64,000 nucleotides of DNA from RGIG4608 sp045651165 (GTDB lineage: Bacteria; Bacillota; Clostridia; Oscillospirales; CAG-272). Shown here piece after piece: positions 7,840 through 17,208 of this stretch (the first letter of the stretch is position 1; every line of letters begins with the position of its first letter). The position numbers and the translations under genes are program-made. The notes under the pieces are model-generated. The model made no database searches. It had not been told where the DNA came from and saw only the letters and a list, made by a program, of their open reading frames with translations. The stretch is taken from assembly GCA_045651165.1 (NCBI GenBank), contig JAZRRX010000056.1, positions 1 through 64,000 of the forward strand, in the 5' to 3' direction.

Positions 7840-7916
7840 GTGCCATTAGCTCAGCCGGATAGAGTATTTGGCTACGAACCAAAAGGTCGGGGGTTCGAAT
7901 CCCTCATGGCACGCCA
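7840..7916 (+). tRNA. tRNA-Arg (anticodon ACG)
   Basis: Full cloverleaf: acceptor GTGCCAT/ATGGCAC, D arm GCTC/GAGT, anticodon stem TTTGG/CCAAA with loop CTACGAA (anticodon ACG at 7874-7876), T arm GGGGG-TTCGAAT-CCCTC, discriminator G and encoded CCA (7914-7916). The A34 would be deaminated to inosine to read CGU, CGC and CGA. Confidence 0.95.
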
Positions 7917-7944
7917 AAAGGAGATGCAATGCATCTCCTTTTTT
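7917..7944 (+). terminator. Terminator of tRNA-Arg
   Basis: Stem GGAGATGC/GCATCTCC with a 3-nt loop, flanked by AAAA and a run of T's, directly after the CCA. Confidence 0.85.
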
Positions 7945-7970
7945 GTTTTTTACTAGGATGGTAAAAAATA

Positions 7971-8008
7971 AAAAGAGCATCTGTCTTTAAGAAAGAAGCT
8001 CTTTTTTT
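7971..8008 (-). terminator. Terminator of the GyrB/ParE-type gene
   Basis: Stem AAAAGAGC (7971-7978) / GCTCTTTT (7998-8005) with an inner TCTTT-AA-GAAAGA hairpin. An A-rich run on the left gives the U tract for leftward transcription. Confidence 0.7.
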
Positions 8009-8014
8009 ATTTTA

Positions 8015-10015
8015 TTAAACATCAATATCCTTAATGTACTCACTGCCGTGTTCGGCGATGAATTTCTTTCTTGCGGCGAGGTCATCGCCAAGGAGAGTTT
8101 CGAACATCACTTCAGTAAGGTATGGGTCAGCAGGGTCAACTGAGATGAGTCTGCGTGTTTCGGGATTCATTGTTGTTTCCCACATCATTTCGGGCTCGTT
8201 TTCACCAAGTCCCTTTGAACGCTGAATGCTATATTTTGTGCCTTCAAGTTTTTTGAGGATTGCCGCTTTTTCAAATTCGTCAAACGCGAAATATGCCTTA
8301 TCTTTTGTTGTAATTTCAAACAAAGGAGTTTCTGCAATAAATACTTTATGCTCTTTAAGAAGAGTGGGGAGCAAACGATAGAAAAGTGTCAGAAGAAGAG
8401 TTCTAATCTGGAATCCGTCTTCATCCGCATCGGTACAAAGAATAATCTTTGACCACTTGAGATCGTTAATATCGAATGGGTCGATATTGCCCTTAACCTT
8501 GCCCTTGATTTCAACACCGCAACCAATTACACGAAGAAGGTCGGTAATTATTTCACTCTTGAAAATCTTTTCATAGGAACTCTTAAGACAGTTAAGTGTT
8601 TTACCTCTAACGGGAATAATCGCTTGGAATTCGGCATTTCTACCGAGCTTACAAGAGGTCAAAGCAGAATCACCCTCAACGATGTAAAGCTCGCGAACAG
8701 CAGGATCTTTTGAGCGACAGTTAACAAACTTTTCAACCTTGTTTGAAAAGTCCATTTTGCTCTTTAAACTCTCTTTAAGCTGAATTCTTGTTTTTTCTGC
8801 AGTTTCACGGGAGCGTCTGTTAAGAAGCACTTGGTTTGCGAATATTTCCGCCTCAACGGGATGCTCCATAAAGTAGATTTCAAGATTTTTCTTTAAGAAT
8901 TCCGTCATCGCCTCATAAATAAAGGTATTAGTGATGGATTTCTTTGTTTGGTTTTCATACGAGGTCATCGTTGAAAAACTGTTTATAACAAGACATAAGC
9001 AATCTGCTATATCAGTAAACTGAATTTTGGATTCAGTTTTATTGTATTTACCGGCATTCTTGATATATTTGTCAAGTGCATAAACAAATGCAATTTTTAC
9101 AGCTTTGTCGGGTGAACCACCATGCTCAAGGAAACTCGAGTTGTGGTAGTATTCAAGCTTATTGACAGTATTTGAAACGCAGAAAGAGAAGTCGGCTTTG
9201 AGCTTGTATTCGTCCTTGTCGTTTCTATCTCTACCTTGAGTTTCTAAATGCCATAATATTGGCTCAGTAGCTGCACTTTCACCGCACATTTCTTTAATGT
9301 AGTCAGAAATGCCGTGTTCGTATTTAAATGATTTTTTGGTGAACTTTTTATTATCTTCTTCAATCCAAAGTTCAAACTCAATACCTGAATTGATAACAGC
9401 TTGACGATGAAGAGTTTCTTCAAAGAAGGAGTGGGGAATATTAATATCGGTGAAAACGTCAAGGTCGGGTTTCCAACGAATGACAGTACCCGTGCGCTTT
9501 TCATTTCTTGCCAATTCAACAGTTTCAAGTTCACTTACGGGTTCACCTTTTTTAAAGTGAATAGAATGCACGTTTGTGCCGTCATATGAATAAACATCCA
9601 TATATTCAGAACTGTACTGAGTAGCACAAGCACCAAGACCGTTAAGACCGAGGGAGTATTCATAAGCTGAGTCCTCGTTGTTGTTATCATATTTACCGCC
9701 CGCATAAAGCTCACAATAAATAAGGTCCCAGTTCCATCTGCCTTCGGCTTCGTTATAGCCCAGGGGAACGCCACGTCCGTGGTCATCAACCTCGATAGAG
9801 TGGTCCTTATATGCAGTTACCTTAATAATATTTCCATGACCCTCACGCGCCTCGTCAACGGAGTTTGAAAGAATTTCAAAAAATGAATGCTCGCAACCCT
9901 CAAGGCCGTCAGAACCGAAGATAACTCCGGGACGCATTCTAACACGATCAGCGCCTTTTAAAGCCTTAATACTTTGGTTATCATATTGTGGTGTGGTATT
10001 CTTACTTTTAGCCAT
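8015..10015 (-). CDS. Type IIA topoisomerase B subunit (GyrB/ParE paralog)
   Basis: A 666-aa ATPase subunit. It has the GHKL ATP site (SFFEILSNSVDEA with the N-box, then DDHGRGVPL, and GLNGLGACA), a transducer region, and a TOPRIM domain with EGDSA and the acidic DADED triad that binds Mg2+. The C-terminus is IQRSKGLGE...NPETRRLI, as in ParE/GyrB. Length fits ParE rather than long GyrB. Divergent blocks such as MRPGVIFGSDGLEG place it in a clostridial paralog group. ATG 10015 is used (TTGGAG 5 nt upstream); the frame also has an upstream TTG. No A subunit lies next to it: tRNA-Arg is on one side and murD on the other, so the partner must be encoded elsewhere. It could be ParE or a second GyrB. 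Confidence 0.88.
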   Translation of the reverse strand: MAKSKNTTPQYDNQSIKALKGADRVRMRPGVIFGSDGLEGCEHSFFEILSNSVDEAREGHGNIIKVTAYKDHSIEVDDHGRGVPLGYNEAEGRWNWDLIYCELYAGGKYDNNNEDSAYEYSLGLNGLGACATQYSSEYMDVYSYDGTNVHSIHFKKGEPVSELETVELARNEKRTGTVIRWKPDLDVFTDINIPHSFFEETLHRQAVINSGIEFELWIEEDNKKFTKKSFKYEHGISDYIKEMCGESAATEPILWHLETQGRDRNDKDEYKLKADFSFCVSNTVNKLEYYHNSSFLEHGGSPDKAVKIAFVYALDKYIKNAGKYNKTESKIQFTDIADCLCLVINSFSTMTSYENQTKKSITNTFIYEAMTEFLKKNLEIYFMEHPVEAEIFANQVLLNRRSRETAEKTRIQLKESLKSKMDFSNKVEKFVNCRSKDPAVRELYIVEGDSALTSCKLGRNAEFQAIIPVRGKTLNCLKSSYEKIFKSEIITDLLRVIGCGVEIKGKVKGNIDPFDINDLKWSKIILCTDADEDGFQIRTLLLTLFYRLLPTLLKEHKVFIAETPLFEITTKDKAYFAFDEFEKAAILKKLEGTKYSIQRSKGLGENEPEMMWETTMNPETRRLISVDPADPYLTEVMFETLLGDDLAARKKFIAEHGSEYIKDIDV

Positions 10016-10126
10016 TTTTATCTCCAAAAATATAATAATCTATATAATAATATAATTATACCAAAAAAATTTACATTTGAAAAGGGTTTTTTATAAAAAA
10101 ATCGTGAAAAATCAACTATTTTTCTA

Positions 10127-10155
10127 TTGCAAAAACAGATAAAAAAAGATATAAT
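10127..10155 (+). promoter_or_regulatory. Promoter of the murD-M42 operon
   Basis: TTGCAA (10127-10132), 17-bp spacer, TATAAT (10150-10155), 33 nt before the ATG. Confidence 0.7.
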
Positions 10156-10188
10156 ATAAAATAGGTGATTTTGTTTTTGGAGGTACAT

Positions 10189-11613
10189 ATGAAAACCATT
10201 GAACTCATTAAAAACAGAATAAAAAATGCGCGTTGTGCAGTGCTTGGATTTGGTGTTTCTAATATTCCTTTGGTTGAACTTTTACTTGAATGTGGAAACG
10301 AGATAACCGTCCATGATAAAAACTCTTTTGATAAACTCGATGTGTGTTCAAAAGAATTTGCAGAGCGTGGAGTTAAATTTATTACGGGTGAAGAATATCT
10401 TGAAAAAATCGATGCTGATATTATTTTCCGTTCTCCTGGAATTCGTCCTGATTATAACGGTATAATAAGAGCTGTAGAAAAGGGTGCAGAATTGACTTCA
10501 GAAATGGAACTTTTCTTGGAACTCACTCCTGCCGTGATTCTTGGTATTACAGGAAGTGATGGCAAAACAACTACTACAACCATTGCATATAAATTGCTCG
10601 AAAAAGAATTTGAAAATAGTGACCGAAAAATATATGTTGGTGGTAATATTGGAACGCCCTTGTTGTCAAAAGTAGGAGAGATGACTGAAAAGGATATTTG
10701 TGTACTTGAACTTTCAAGCTTTCAACTTTTTACTGCCAAAAAATCGCCCTCTCGAGCTATCATAACAAACTTGAGCCCCAATCATCTTGATTGGCATAAG
10801 GATATGGGTGAATATATTGATGCTAAAACTAACATTTATAAAAATGGTGCAACTCATCTAACACTAAATGGCAATAACGAACTTTCTAAAAACCTTTTGA
10901 TTGCAGACAAAATAAAAACGTCTTTGTTCTCATGCGAATTCACTTATGAAGATATTGAGAAAAGATATAAAAACCATCCCGAAGAAAAGTCAGAATCTGT
11001 TATGTTTATTTATGACGGATATATATGCCGCTACAATAATAACCACATATCAAATGTTCTTGCCGCAAATTCAATACTCATACCAGGAAAGCATAATATT
11101 GAAAACTATATGGCTGCAATATCTTTAACATGGGGACTTGTTTCTGAGTCGACTATAAACTATATTGCGAAAACCTTTGGTGGTGTTGAACACAGACTTG
11201 AATTTGTTCGAGAACTTGATGGTGTAAAATATTATAATAGCTCTATAGACTCAAGTCCAACGCGTACCGCTGCGGCACTTTCTGCCTTACCAATAAAACC
11301 CATTGTTATTTGCGGTGGATATGATAAGAACATACCCTTTGAGCCACTTGCTGATGCTTTAAATGAGAAAGCAAAGTCGGTTGTTTTGACAGGCGCTACT
11401 GCAGAAAAAATTAATAATGCTTTGAATAATATCAATTCTCAAATTGATATTTATTTTGAAAAGGATTTTGATAAAGCAGTAATGAAAGCGAAAAATATCG
11501 CGAAAAGGGATGATATTGTGTTGCTATCTCCTGCATGTGCAAGTTTTGATGCATTCAAAAACTTTATGGAGCGCGGAAACAAATTTAAACAGATAGTAAA
11601 CGAATTTAAATAG
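10189..11613 (+). CDS. murD: UDP-N-acetylmuramoylalanine--D-glutamate ligase MurD
   Basis: A 474-aa cytoplasmic Mur ligase that adds D-glutamate to UDP-MurNAc-L-Ala in peptidoglycan synthesis. It has an N-terminal Rossmann domain (CAVLGFGVSNIPLVELL), the ATP loop GITGSDGKTTTTT, the SPNHLDWH motif, and the C-terminal ligase domain with CGGYDKNIPF and LLSPACASFDAF (the MurD signature). Length is slightly above the usual 450. GGAGG (10179-10183) fixes ATG 10189. It lies outside any division/cell-wall cluster and is followed 13 nt later by a peptidase gene, an unusual setting for murD. Confidence 0.93.
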   Translation: MKTIELIKNRIKNARCAVLGFGVSNIPLVELLLECGNEITVHDKNSFDKLDVCSKEFAERGVKFITGEEYLEKIDADIIFRSPGIRPDYNGIIRAVEKGAELTSEMELFLELTPAVILGITGSDGKTTTTTIAYKLLEKEFENSDRKIYVGGNIGTPLLSKVGEMTEKDICVLELSSFQLFTAKKSPSRAIITNLSPNHLDWHKDMGEYIDAKTNIYKNGATHLTLNGNNELSKNLLIADKIKTSLFSCEFTYEDIEKRYKNHPEEKSESVMFIYDGYICRYNNNHISNVLAANSILIPGKHNIENYMAAISLTWGLVSESTINYIAKTFGGVEHRLEFVRELDGVKYYNSSIDSSPTRTAAALSALPIKPIVICGGYDKNIPFEPLADALNEKAKSVVLTGATAEKINNALNNINSQIDIYFEKDFDKAVMKAKNIAKRDDIVLLSPACASFDAFKNFMERGNKFKQIVNEFK

Positions 11614-11626
11614 ATTGGAGAAAATT

Positions 11627-12682
11627 ATGGAACTTAAAAAGTTAATTGTTGATCTTTCAGGCCTTATGTCCATTGGTGGCTTTGAAAGATTCGAAAGAGA
11701 AAAACTGATAGAGCTTGTTGGGGATAAGTTTGATGAAAATTATCTTGACAACGTTGGAAATCAGATATTTGTGAAAAAATGTGGCAAAGAAAATGCACCT
11801 AAGATTATGCTTGATGCACATATGGACGAAATTGGTATGTATGTTACTGAAATTCTTGACGGTGGATTTCTTCGAGTTATAAATATTGGTGGTATTGATA
11901 CAGGTATCTTGCAAGCAAGCGACGTAATCATTTATGGTAAGGATGAAAGATTGTTTGGTGTTATAGCTTCAACTCCTCCTCACCTTGCAAGTGGTAGTGG
12001 AAAAGAGCTTCCCAAAATTGACGAGCTTTTAATTGATACTTGCTACACTAAAGAAGAACTCGAAAGCAAAATAAGAGTAGGAACACCAGTAGGATTTGCC
12101 CCCAAATATACTGAAATGCTCAATAACAAGATTATGGGTAAGAGTTTTGATGACAAGGCATGTGCAGCTTGTGCTCTTTATGCAGCTGCTAATACACCTC
12201 GTGAGGAGCTTGCAGGTGACGTTTACGTTATGCTTTCTTGCTGTGAAGAGGTTACAGGTATGGTAGCTCCTGGCGCTTATGCACTCAATCCTAATTATGC
12301 GATGAGTATTGACGTAAATCTTGGCAGAGTTCCTGGAACTAAAAAAGAAGAAACTGTTGAACTTGGAAAAGGTCCTTCAATTACAATTTCTGCAGTTACT
12401 GATAGAAAATTAACCAATATGTTGATTGATATTGCTAAAGAAAAGGAAATTCCTCATCAGCTTTCAGTTTCTCCTACACATACGGGAACAAATGCTGTTT
12501 CAATTCAACTTGCAAGAGAGGGAATTCCCACAGTTGATGTTGGACTTCCGCTTGCTTCAATGCATACATATAACGAGATTATTTCTCTTGACGATACTAA
12601 AACGCTCTGCGACCTTATCTCCGAATTTATCAAAGATACAAAGATTGCAGAAGAATATGGCAAAGGAGGACTTGAAATATGA
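11627..12682 (+). CDS. M42 family metallopeptidase, copy 1
   Basis: A 351-aa cytosolic aminopeptidase of the glutamyl-aminopeptidase / FrvX / TET family, which trims peptides with two metal ions. Visible ligands and catalytic residues: H and D in LDAHMDEIGM, D in FDDKACAA, the glutamate pair in CCEEVTGM, D in SIDVNLG, and H in LASMHTYNE. ATG 11627 has GGAG 6 nt upstream; an upstream in-frame TTG is not favoured. Its stop overlaps the next ATG (ATGA), so the three M42 genes are co-translated. It is the most divergent of the three. Confidence 0.9.
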   Translation: MELKKLIVDLSGLMSIGGFERFEREKLIELVGDKFDENYLDNVGNQIFVKKCGKENAPKIMLDAHMDEIGMYVTEILDGGFLRVINIGGIDTGILQASDVIIYGKDERLFGVIASTPPHLASGSGKELPKIDELLIDTCYTKEELESKIRVGTPVGFAPKYTEMLNNKIMGKSFDDKACAACALYAAANTPREELAGDVYVMLSCCEEVTGMVAPGAYALNPNYAMSIDVNLGRVPGTKKEETVELGKGPSITISAVTDRKLTNMLIDIAKEKEIPHQLSVSPTHTGTNAVSIQLAREGIPTVDVGLPLASMHTYNEIISLDDTKTLCDLISEFIKDTKIAEEYGKGGLEI

Positions 12683-13740
12683 AAAAATATGGCGTTGAGC
12701 TTTTAGAATACCTTTGCCAAAAATTCGGTCCTACTGGCTTTGAAAATGAGGTTGCTGACGCGATTATCGAACAGCTTGGTGATGATTGTGATAAGATAGT
12801 TAAAGATACATTCGGCAATGTTTATGCTCTTGTTAAGGGTGAAAGCAATGATAAAGTAATGATTTCTTCCCATATGGATGAAGTTGGCTTTATGATAACC
12901 GATATTGATGGTGACGGATATATCAAATTTTCTAATCTTGGTGGTATTGATCCCAAGGTGCTTTATGGTAAACAGGTTGTTCTTGGTAATGAAAAAACTA
13001 AGATTAACGGTGTAATTGCGGCAAAGGCAATTCATCATAAACGCAGAGAAGATAGATTTTCTGTAACTCCCATCAAAGAAATGTATATTGATATTGGTGC
13101 TAAAGATGCAGACGAAACTAAGGAATATGTAAACATTGGTGATTTTGGTGTTTTCAATTCTGATTTTGTTTACTTTGGTACTGACAATAAGTACATGAAG
13201 GGAAAGGCAATCGATGATAGAGCAGGATGCTGCGCTATGATTGAAATCATTAGAAAGATAAGAGAGAACAATATCACTCTTCCTTTTAATACTTATTTCT
13301 GCTTTACAGTAAGAGAAGAGGTTGGTCTTTCGGGTGCAAGAGTTGCTGCTGAAAAGGTTAAGCCTTCCCGAGCTATTATTCTTGAAAGCACAGCAATTGG
13401 TGATATTGCAGGCGCTCCTGCACACAAGAGAGTTGCAGATGTTGGTAGTGGAGGGGTAATCTCCCTTATGGATAGATCAACTATCTATGATACCGAATTT
13501 GTTAATTTTACACTTGATACTGCTAAAAATAATGATATTAAAGCGCAGGTTAAGAGATATGTGTCCGGTGGTAACGATGCAGGGCATATCCATAAATCAG
13601 GTAAGGGTGTTAAGTGCGTAGCCATTTCGATGGGTACAAGATATCTTCACTCACCTGCATGTGTAGCAAGTATTGAAGACTACGAATCAATCAGAGAGCT
13701 CGTTTATGCGATGCTCAAAAATATGAAAGCTGAGGTATAA
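12679..13740 (+). CDS. M42 family metallopeptidase, copy 2
   Basis: A 353-aa paralog of its two neighbours. Metal-site motifs: ISSHMDEVGFM, IDDRAGCC, REEVGLSG, ILESTAIGD and RYLHSP. Typical length for the family, with the PDZ-like dimerisation insert around residues 70-170. It overlaps copy 1 by 4 nt and is followed 3 nt later by copy 3; GGAGGA precedes the ATG. TET-type M42 enzymes form large dodecamers; three co-expressed paralogs could have complementary specificity or form mixed particles, which is inference. Confidence 0.92.
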   Translation: MKKYGVELLEYLCQKFGPTGFENEVADAIIEQLGDDCDKIVKDTFGNVYALVKGESNDKVMISSHMDEVGFMITDIDGDGYIKFSNLGGIDPKVLYGKQVVLGNEKTKINGVIAAKAIHHKRREDRFSVTPIKEMYIDIGAKDADETKEYVNIGDFGVFNSDFVYFGTDNKYMKGKAIDDRAGCCAMIEIIRKIRENNITLPFNTYFCFTVREEVGLSGARVAAEKVKPSRAIILESTAIGDIAGAPAHKRVADVGSGGVISLMDRSTIYDTEFVNFTLDTAKNNDIKAQVKRYVSGGNDAGHIHKSGKGVKCVAISMGTRYLHSPACVASIEDYESIRELVYAMLKNMKAEV

Positions 13741-13743
13741 ATT

Positions 13744-14739
13744 ATGTATAATACATTAAAACAGATTACACTTGTTCATGGTGTTTCAGGTAAAGAGCAT
13801 CGTGTTGCAAATACAATTAAAGAAATGATAGCGCCCTATTGTGATGAATCACATATTGATGCTATGGGCAATCTTATTGCTCTTAAAAAGGGTACATCTG
13901 CAAATCCTAAAAAGGTATTGCTTTGTGGACATATGGATGAAATTGGATTTATCGTAAACTTTGTTGAAGACAATGGTTTCATTCGCGTTGCTCCCATTGG
14001 TGGTATTAACTGGGTGGCATGTGCATTCGGTGAAGTTGTTTCTCAAAATGGTGTTCACGGCGTGCTTGTTCCTAATTCAGGCACAAAGGCTTCTGATTTT
14101 GCTCCTGATCTTTTCTACATAGACATTGGTGCAGATAATAAGAAGAGTGCGGAAAGAAAAGTAAAAATTGGTGATACATTTGTTCTTAAATCAAACCTTA
14201 CTAAGCTCAATGCTAACAGAATTGTGGGAAGACCTCTTGACGATAGAGCAGGATGTGGAATTGTTTTTGAAATTGCAAAGAGAATAGCAAATGAACCTGT
14301 AGCTGATGACGTTTACTATGTATTTAGTGTTCAGGAAGAAGTTGGATGCCGTGGTTCAAAAACCGCTGCATTTGCAATCGAACCCGACGTTTCTCTTACT
14401 TTTGATGTAACAGGCACAGGTGATACAGCGGGCTCAAAGCCTATGGCTGTTAAACTTGGCGGTGGCGCAGCAATTAAAATTAAAGATGCATCAGTTATTT
14501 GCGACTCTGAGATTGTTGATAAGCTTGTAAGAATTGCTAAGGAAAAGAACATTAAGAGTCAGCTTGAAATACTTGCTTTTGGTGGAACAGATACATCATC
14601 AATTCAGATGACAGGTTCAGGTTGCCGTGCAGGAGCTATTTCAATTCCTTCAAGATATATCCACTCTGGAGTTGAAATGATTGATATGAATGACTACAAG
14701 GCATGCATCGAGCTTGCTCTTGAATTTATTAAGGAATAA
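13744..14739 (+). CDS. M42 family metallopeptidase, copy 3
   Basis: A 331-aa M42 aminopeptidase, the shortest of the three. Motifs: LCGHMDEIGFI, LDDRAGCG, VQEEVGCRG, TFDVTGTGD and RYIHSGVE, so all metal ligands appear intact. GAGG stands 8 nt before the ATG. It lies 3 nt after copy 2 and 5 nt before the PLP-enzyme gene, which supports one transcript from murD to the cysteine desulfurase. Confidence 0.92.
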   Translation: MYNTLKQITLVHGVSGKEHRVANTIKEMIAPYCDESHIDAMGNLIALKKGTSANPKKVLLCGHMDEIGFIVNFVEDNGFIRVAPIGGINWVACAFGEVVSQNGVHGVLVPNSGTKASDFAPDLFYIDIGADNKKSAERKVKIGDTFVLKSNLTKLNANRIVGRPLDDRAGCGIVFEIAKRIANEPVADDVYYVFSVQEEVGCRGSKTAAFAIEPDVSLTFDVTGTGDTAGSKPMAVKLGGGAAIKIKDASVICDSEIVDKLVRIAKEKNIKSQLEILAFGGTDTSSIQMTGSGCRAGAISIPSRYIHSGVEMIDMNDYKACIELALEFIKE

Positions 14740-14744
14740 TTGAT

Positions 14745-16004
14745 ATGGATTTTTCAAATAATATTTGGAATCTTGTCGATGAAGCAGAGGTAGCACTTAA
14801 AGAAACCTTTGACGAAATTGATAGAGTTTCATTTAATAATACAAAAAAGGTAATGAATGCTTTTGCCGAGCATCGCGTAAGTGATGCAATGTTTGGTGCA
14901 ACAAGTGGCTATGGTTATGATGACAAGGGTAGAGATGTGCTTGATGAAATTTGGGCAGATGTTTTCGGTTGCGAATCAGCACTTGTAAGACATTCAATAG
15001 TTAGTGGTACACATGCACTTACAATTGGTCTTTTTGGTATTTTGCGTCCTGGTGATATCATGCTTTCAGTTGCAGGAAAGCCCTATGATACACTTGAAGA
15101 AGTTATTGGTATAGTTGGAGAAGCAGGAAACGGTTCTCTTAAAGATTTCGGTGTTGACTATCGTCAAATTGAACTTAAAGAAGACGGCACATTTGATTTT
15201 GATGCGGTTGGCAGAGAATTAAAGGTTAACGCGCAAAAGATAAAAATGGTATTCATTCAGCGTTCAAAGGGTTACCTTAATCGCAGAACACTTACCGTTG
15301 ATGAAATTGGTGAAATGGCGCGCTTTGTAAAATCAATCTCACCTGAAACATTTGTTGTAGTAGATAACTGCTATGGTGAATTCGTTGAAGAAAAAGAGCC
15401 AACTGCCGTTGGAGCTGACCTTTGCATTGGTTCACTTATAAAAAATCCCGGTGGTGGAATGGCAGAAACAGGTGGATATTTTGCAGGCACAAAACGTGCA
15501 ATTGAACTTGTTTCATATCGTTTAACATCTCCTGGTACAGGTGGAGAAGTTGGTGCAACTATCGGTCAGAATAAGAATATGTATAAGGGACTTTTCTATG
15601 CTCCTCATACCACGGCACAAGCGCTTAAAACAGGATATCTTGCAGCATATATGTTTGAAAAAATGGGATATAATGCAGTTCCTAAATGGAACGAAAAACG
15701 TTCTGATATTATTCAGTCCGTTATTACAGGTGACCCTGAAATTCTTTGTGCATTCTGTCGCGGAATTCAAGCCGGATCTCCCGTTGATGCATTCGTTTCT
15801 CCTGAACCTTGGGAAATGCCAGGTTACACAGATAAGGTAATTATGGCAGCGGGCGCATTTACACAAGGGTCGTCCATTGAACTTTCTGCAGACGGACCAA
15901 TTAGACCCCCATATACAGTTTATTTCCAAGGTGGTCTTACTTATGAAAGTGGAAAAATCGGTATTATGAGCGCAGCTCAAACCGTTATGGATTTGAAAAA
16001 ATGA
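14745..16004 (+). CDS. Methionine gamma-lyase family / aluminum-resistance protein (PLP enzyme)
   Basis: A 419-aa fold-type-I PLP enzyme of the PF06838 family, often labelled aluminum resistance protein. The Schiff-base lysine is K233 in SLIKNPGGG, preceded by VVVDNCYGEFVEEKEP, where D and Y contact the cofactor; SGYGYDDKGRDVL near the N-terminus is a family hallmark. The family is related to cystathionine/methionine gamma-lyases but its physiological reaction is poorly defined. AAGGA precedes the ATG. The next gene starts 4 nt before its stop (ATGA). Placed after peptidases and before a cysteine desulfurase, a role in breaking down sulfur amino acids is plausible but inferred. Confidence 0.88.
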   Translation: MDFSNNIWNLVDEAEVALKETFDEIDRVSFNNTKKVMNAFAEHRVSDAMFGATSGYGYDDKGRDVLDEIWADVFGCESALVRHSIVSGTHALTIGLFGILRPGDIMLSVAGKPYDTLEEVIGIVGEAGNGSLKDFGVDYRQIELKEDGTFDFDAVGRELKVNAQKIKMVFIQRSKGYLNRRTLTVDEIGEMARFVKSISPETFVVVDNCYGEFVEEKEPTAVGADLCIGSLIKNPGGGMAETGGYFAGTKRAIELVSYRLTSPGTGGEVGATIGQNKNMYKGLFYAPHTTAQALKTGYLAAYMFEKMGYNAVPKWNEKRSDIIQSVITGDPEILCAFCRGIQAGSPVDAFVSPEPWEMPGYTDKVIMAAGAFTQGSSIELSADGPIRPPYTVYFQGGLTYESGKIGIMSAAQTVMDLKK

Positions 16005-17173
16005 GAGAAATATATTTAGATAACAGTGCAACTACTCCCATATGCGAAGAAGCAAAGTTAAAAATGATTGAGGCAATGGAGTGCTATGGCAATCCTTCCT
16101 CACTTCATTCAAAGGGATTTGATTCATCTAAAATAATTGCAGATGCAAGAAATAAAATTCTTAATTCGCTTTTTGTTAGAAATGGCAAGCCAGAGAACCT
16201 TGTTTTTACGGCCGGGGGAACTGAGGCAGATAACCTAGCCCTTATGGGTGTAGCTTATGCAAAAACGCGCAGAGCAAATAGAATAATCACAACTGATTCA
16301 GAGCATTCTGCTATCGAAAATACACTCAAAGCTCTTGAAGATGATGGCTTTGAAATTGTTCGACTTTCAACTAAAAACGGTGTTATCGATATTGATGAGT
16401 TTAAGTCGGCAGTAAATAAAAATACCTTGCTTGTTTCAATTATGCATGTCAATAATGAAACGGGCGCTGTGTATAACATCAAGGATTGCTTTAGGATTGC
16501 AAAAGAGGTAAATGAGGATGTTGTAACCCATACTGATGCTGTACAATCCTATATGAAAATGAAGGTTTCTCCAGGAGAACTTTGTGCTGACCTTATAAGC
16601 ATTAGTGCTCATAAAATACATGGTCCAAAAGGAATAGGCGCACTGTACATTAGTCCCGAGGTTATAAAGAAAAAGCAACTTAAATCCATAATTTTCGGTG
16701 GTGGACAAGAATATGGATTCCGTTCAGGTACTGAAAATCTTGTTGGTATTGCGGGCTTTGGTGCTGCGGCAGAGAGGGGATTTAAGAATATTTCTAAAGA
16801 TATATCTAAAATGAGAGAACTTCGTGCCTACGCACTTGAAAAAATTTTAGCACTTGATATAAAGGCAAATGTCCCTAGTGGAGAGTGTGCTCCTCATGTG
16901 ATCAACATTACTTTGCCATCTATCAAGAGTGAAACAATGCTGCATCATCTTTCTGCTAGTGGCATTTATATTTCAAGTGGATCTGCATGTGCTTCAAATT
17001 CTGCAACTAAAAGAGTTAGTCGTGCATTGCGTGGCTTCGGTCTTTCTGATTTTGAAGCAGATTGCTCCATAAGAATAAGTTTTTCACCCTATAACACAAA
17101 CGATGAGATTGATGAATTTGTTTCATCTCTCAAAATTGGTATAGAAAAGCTTGTCAAAATAAATAAACATTAA
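16001..17173 (+). CDS. Cysteine desulfurase, NifS/IscS-like
   Basis: A 390-aa PLP enzyme that takes sulfur from cysteine for Fe-S clusters or thio-modification. Motifs: LDNSATTP at the N-terminus, FTAGGTEADN, HTDAVQS, the PLP lysine K205 in SAHKIHGPKG, and the persulfide cysteine C330 in SGSACASN. It overlaps the previous gene by 4 nt and ends in a terminator. No iscU or thiI lies next to it, but mnmA, which needs a sulfur donor for tRNA thiolation, is 3 kb downstream on the other strand. It could supply MnmA; this is inference. Confidence 0.9.
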   Translation: MREIYLDNSATTPICEEAKLKMIEAMECYGNPSSLHSKGFDSSKIIADARNKILNSLFVRNGKPENLVFTAGGTEADNLALMGVAYAKTRRANRIITTDSEHSAIENTLKALEDDGFEIVRLSTKNGVIDIDEFKSAVNKNTLLVSIMHVNNETGAVYNIKDCFRIAKEVNEDVVTHTDAVQSYMKMKVSPGELCADLISISAHKIHGPKGIGALYISPEVIKKKQLKSIIFGGGQEYGFRSGTENLVGIAGFGAAAERGFKNISKDISKMRELRAYALEKILALDIKANVPSGECAPHVINITLPSIKSETMLHHLSASGIYISSGSACASNSATKRVSRALRGFGLSDFEADCSIRISFSPYNTNDEIDEFVSSLKIGIEKLVKINKH

Positions 17174-17208
17174 AAAAGACTGTTTCCATTACGGAAACAG
17201 TCTTTTTT
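17172..17208 (+). terminator. Terminator between cysteine desulfurase and P-type ATPase
   Basis: Ten-bp stem GACTGTTTCC (17178-17187) / GGAAACAGTC (17193-17202) with A's on the left and T's on the right; serves both converging genes. Confidence 0.9.

Noticed and set aside
6680..7916. Integrase next to a tRNA gene, suggesting an integrated element
   Set aside because: The recombinase has XerC/D size and motifs, the tRNA is intact, and no cargo genes or repeated tRNA end lie between or beside them.
12703..13425. 240-codon minus-strand frame within the M42 genes
   Set aside because: It is antisense to a clearly coding M42 gene with intact motifs; composition is Cys/Ile/Asn-rich shadow sequence without a start signal.
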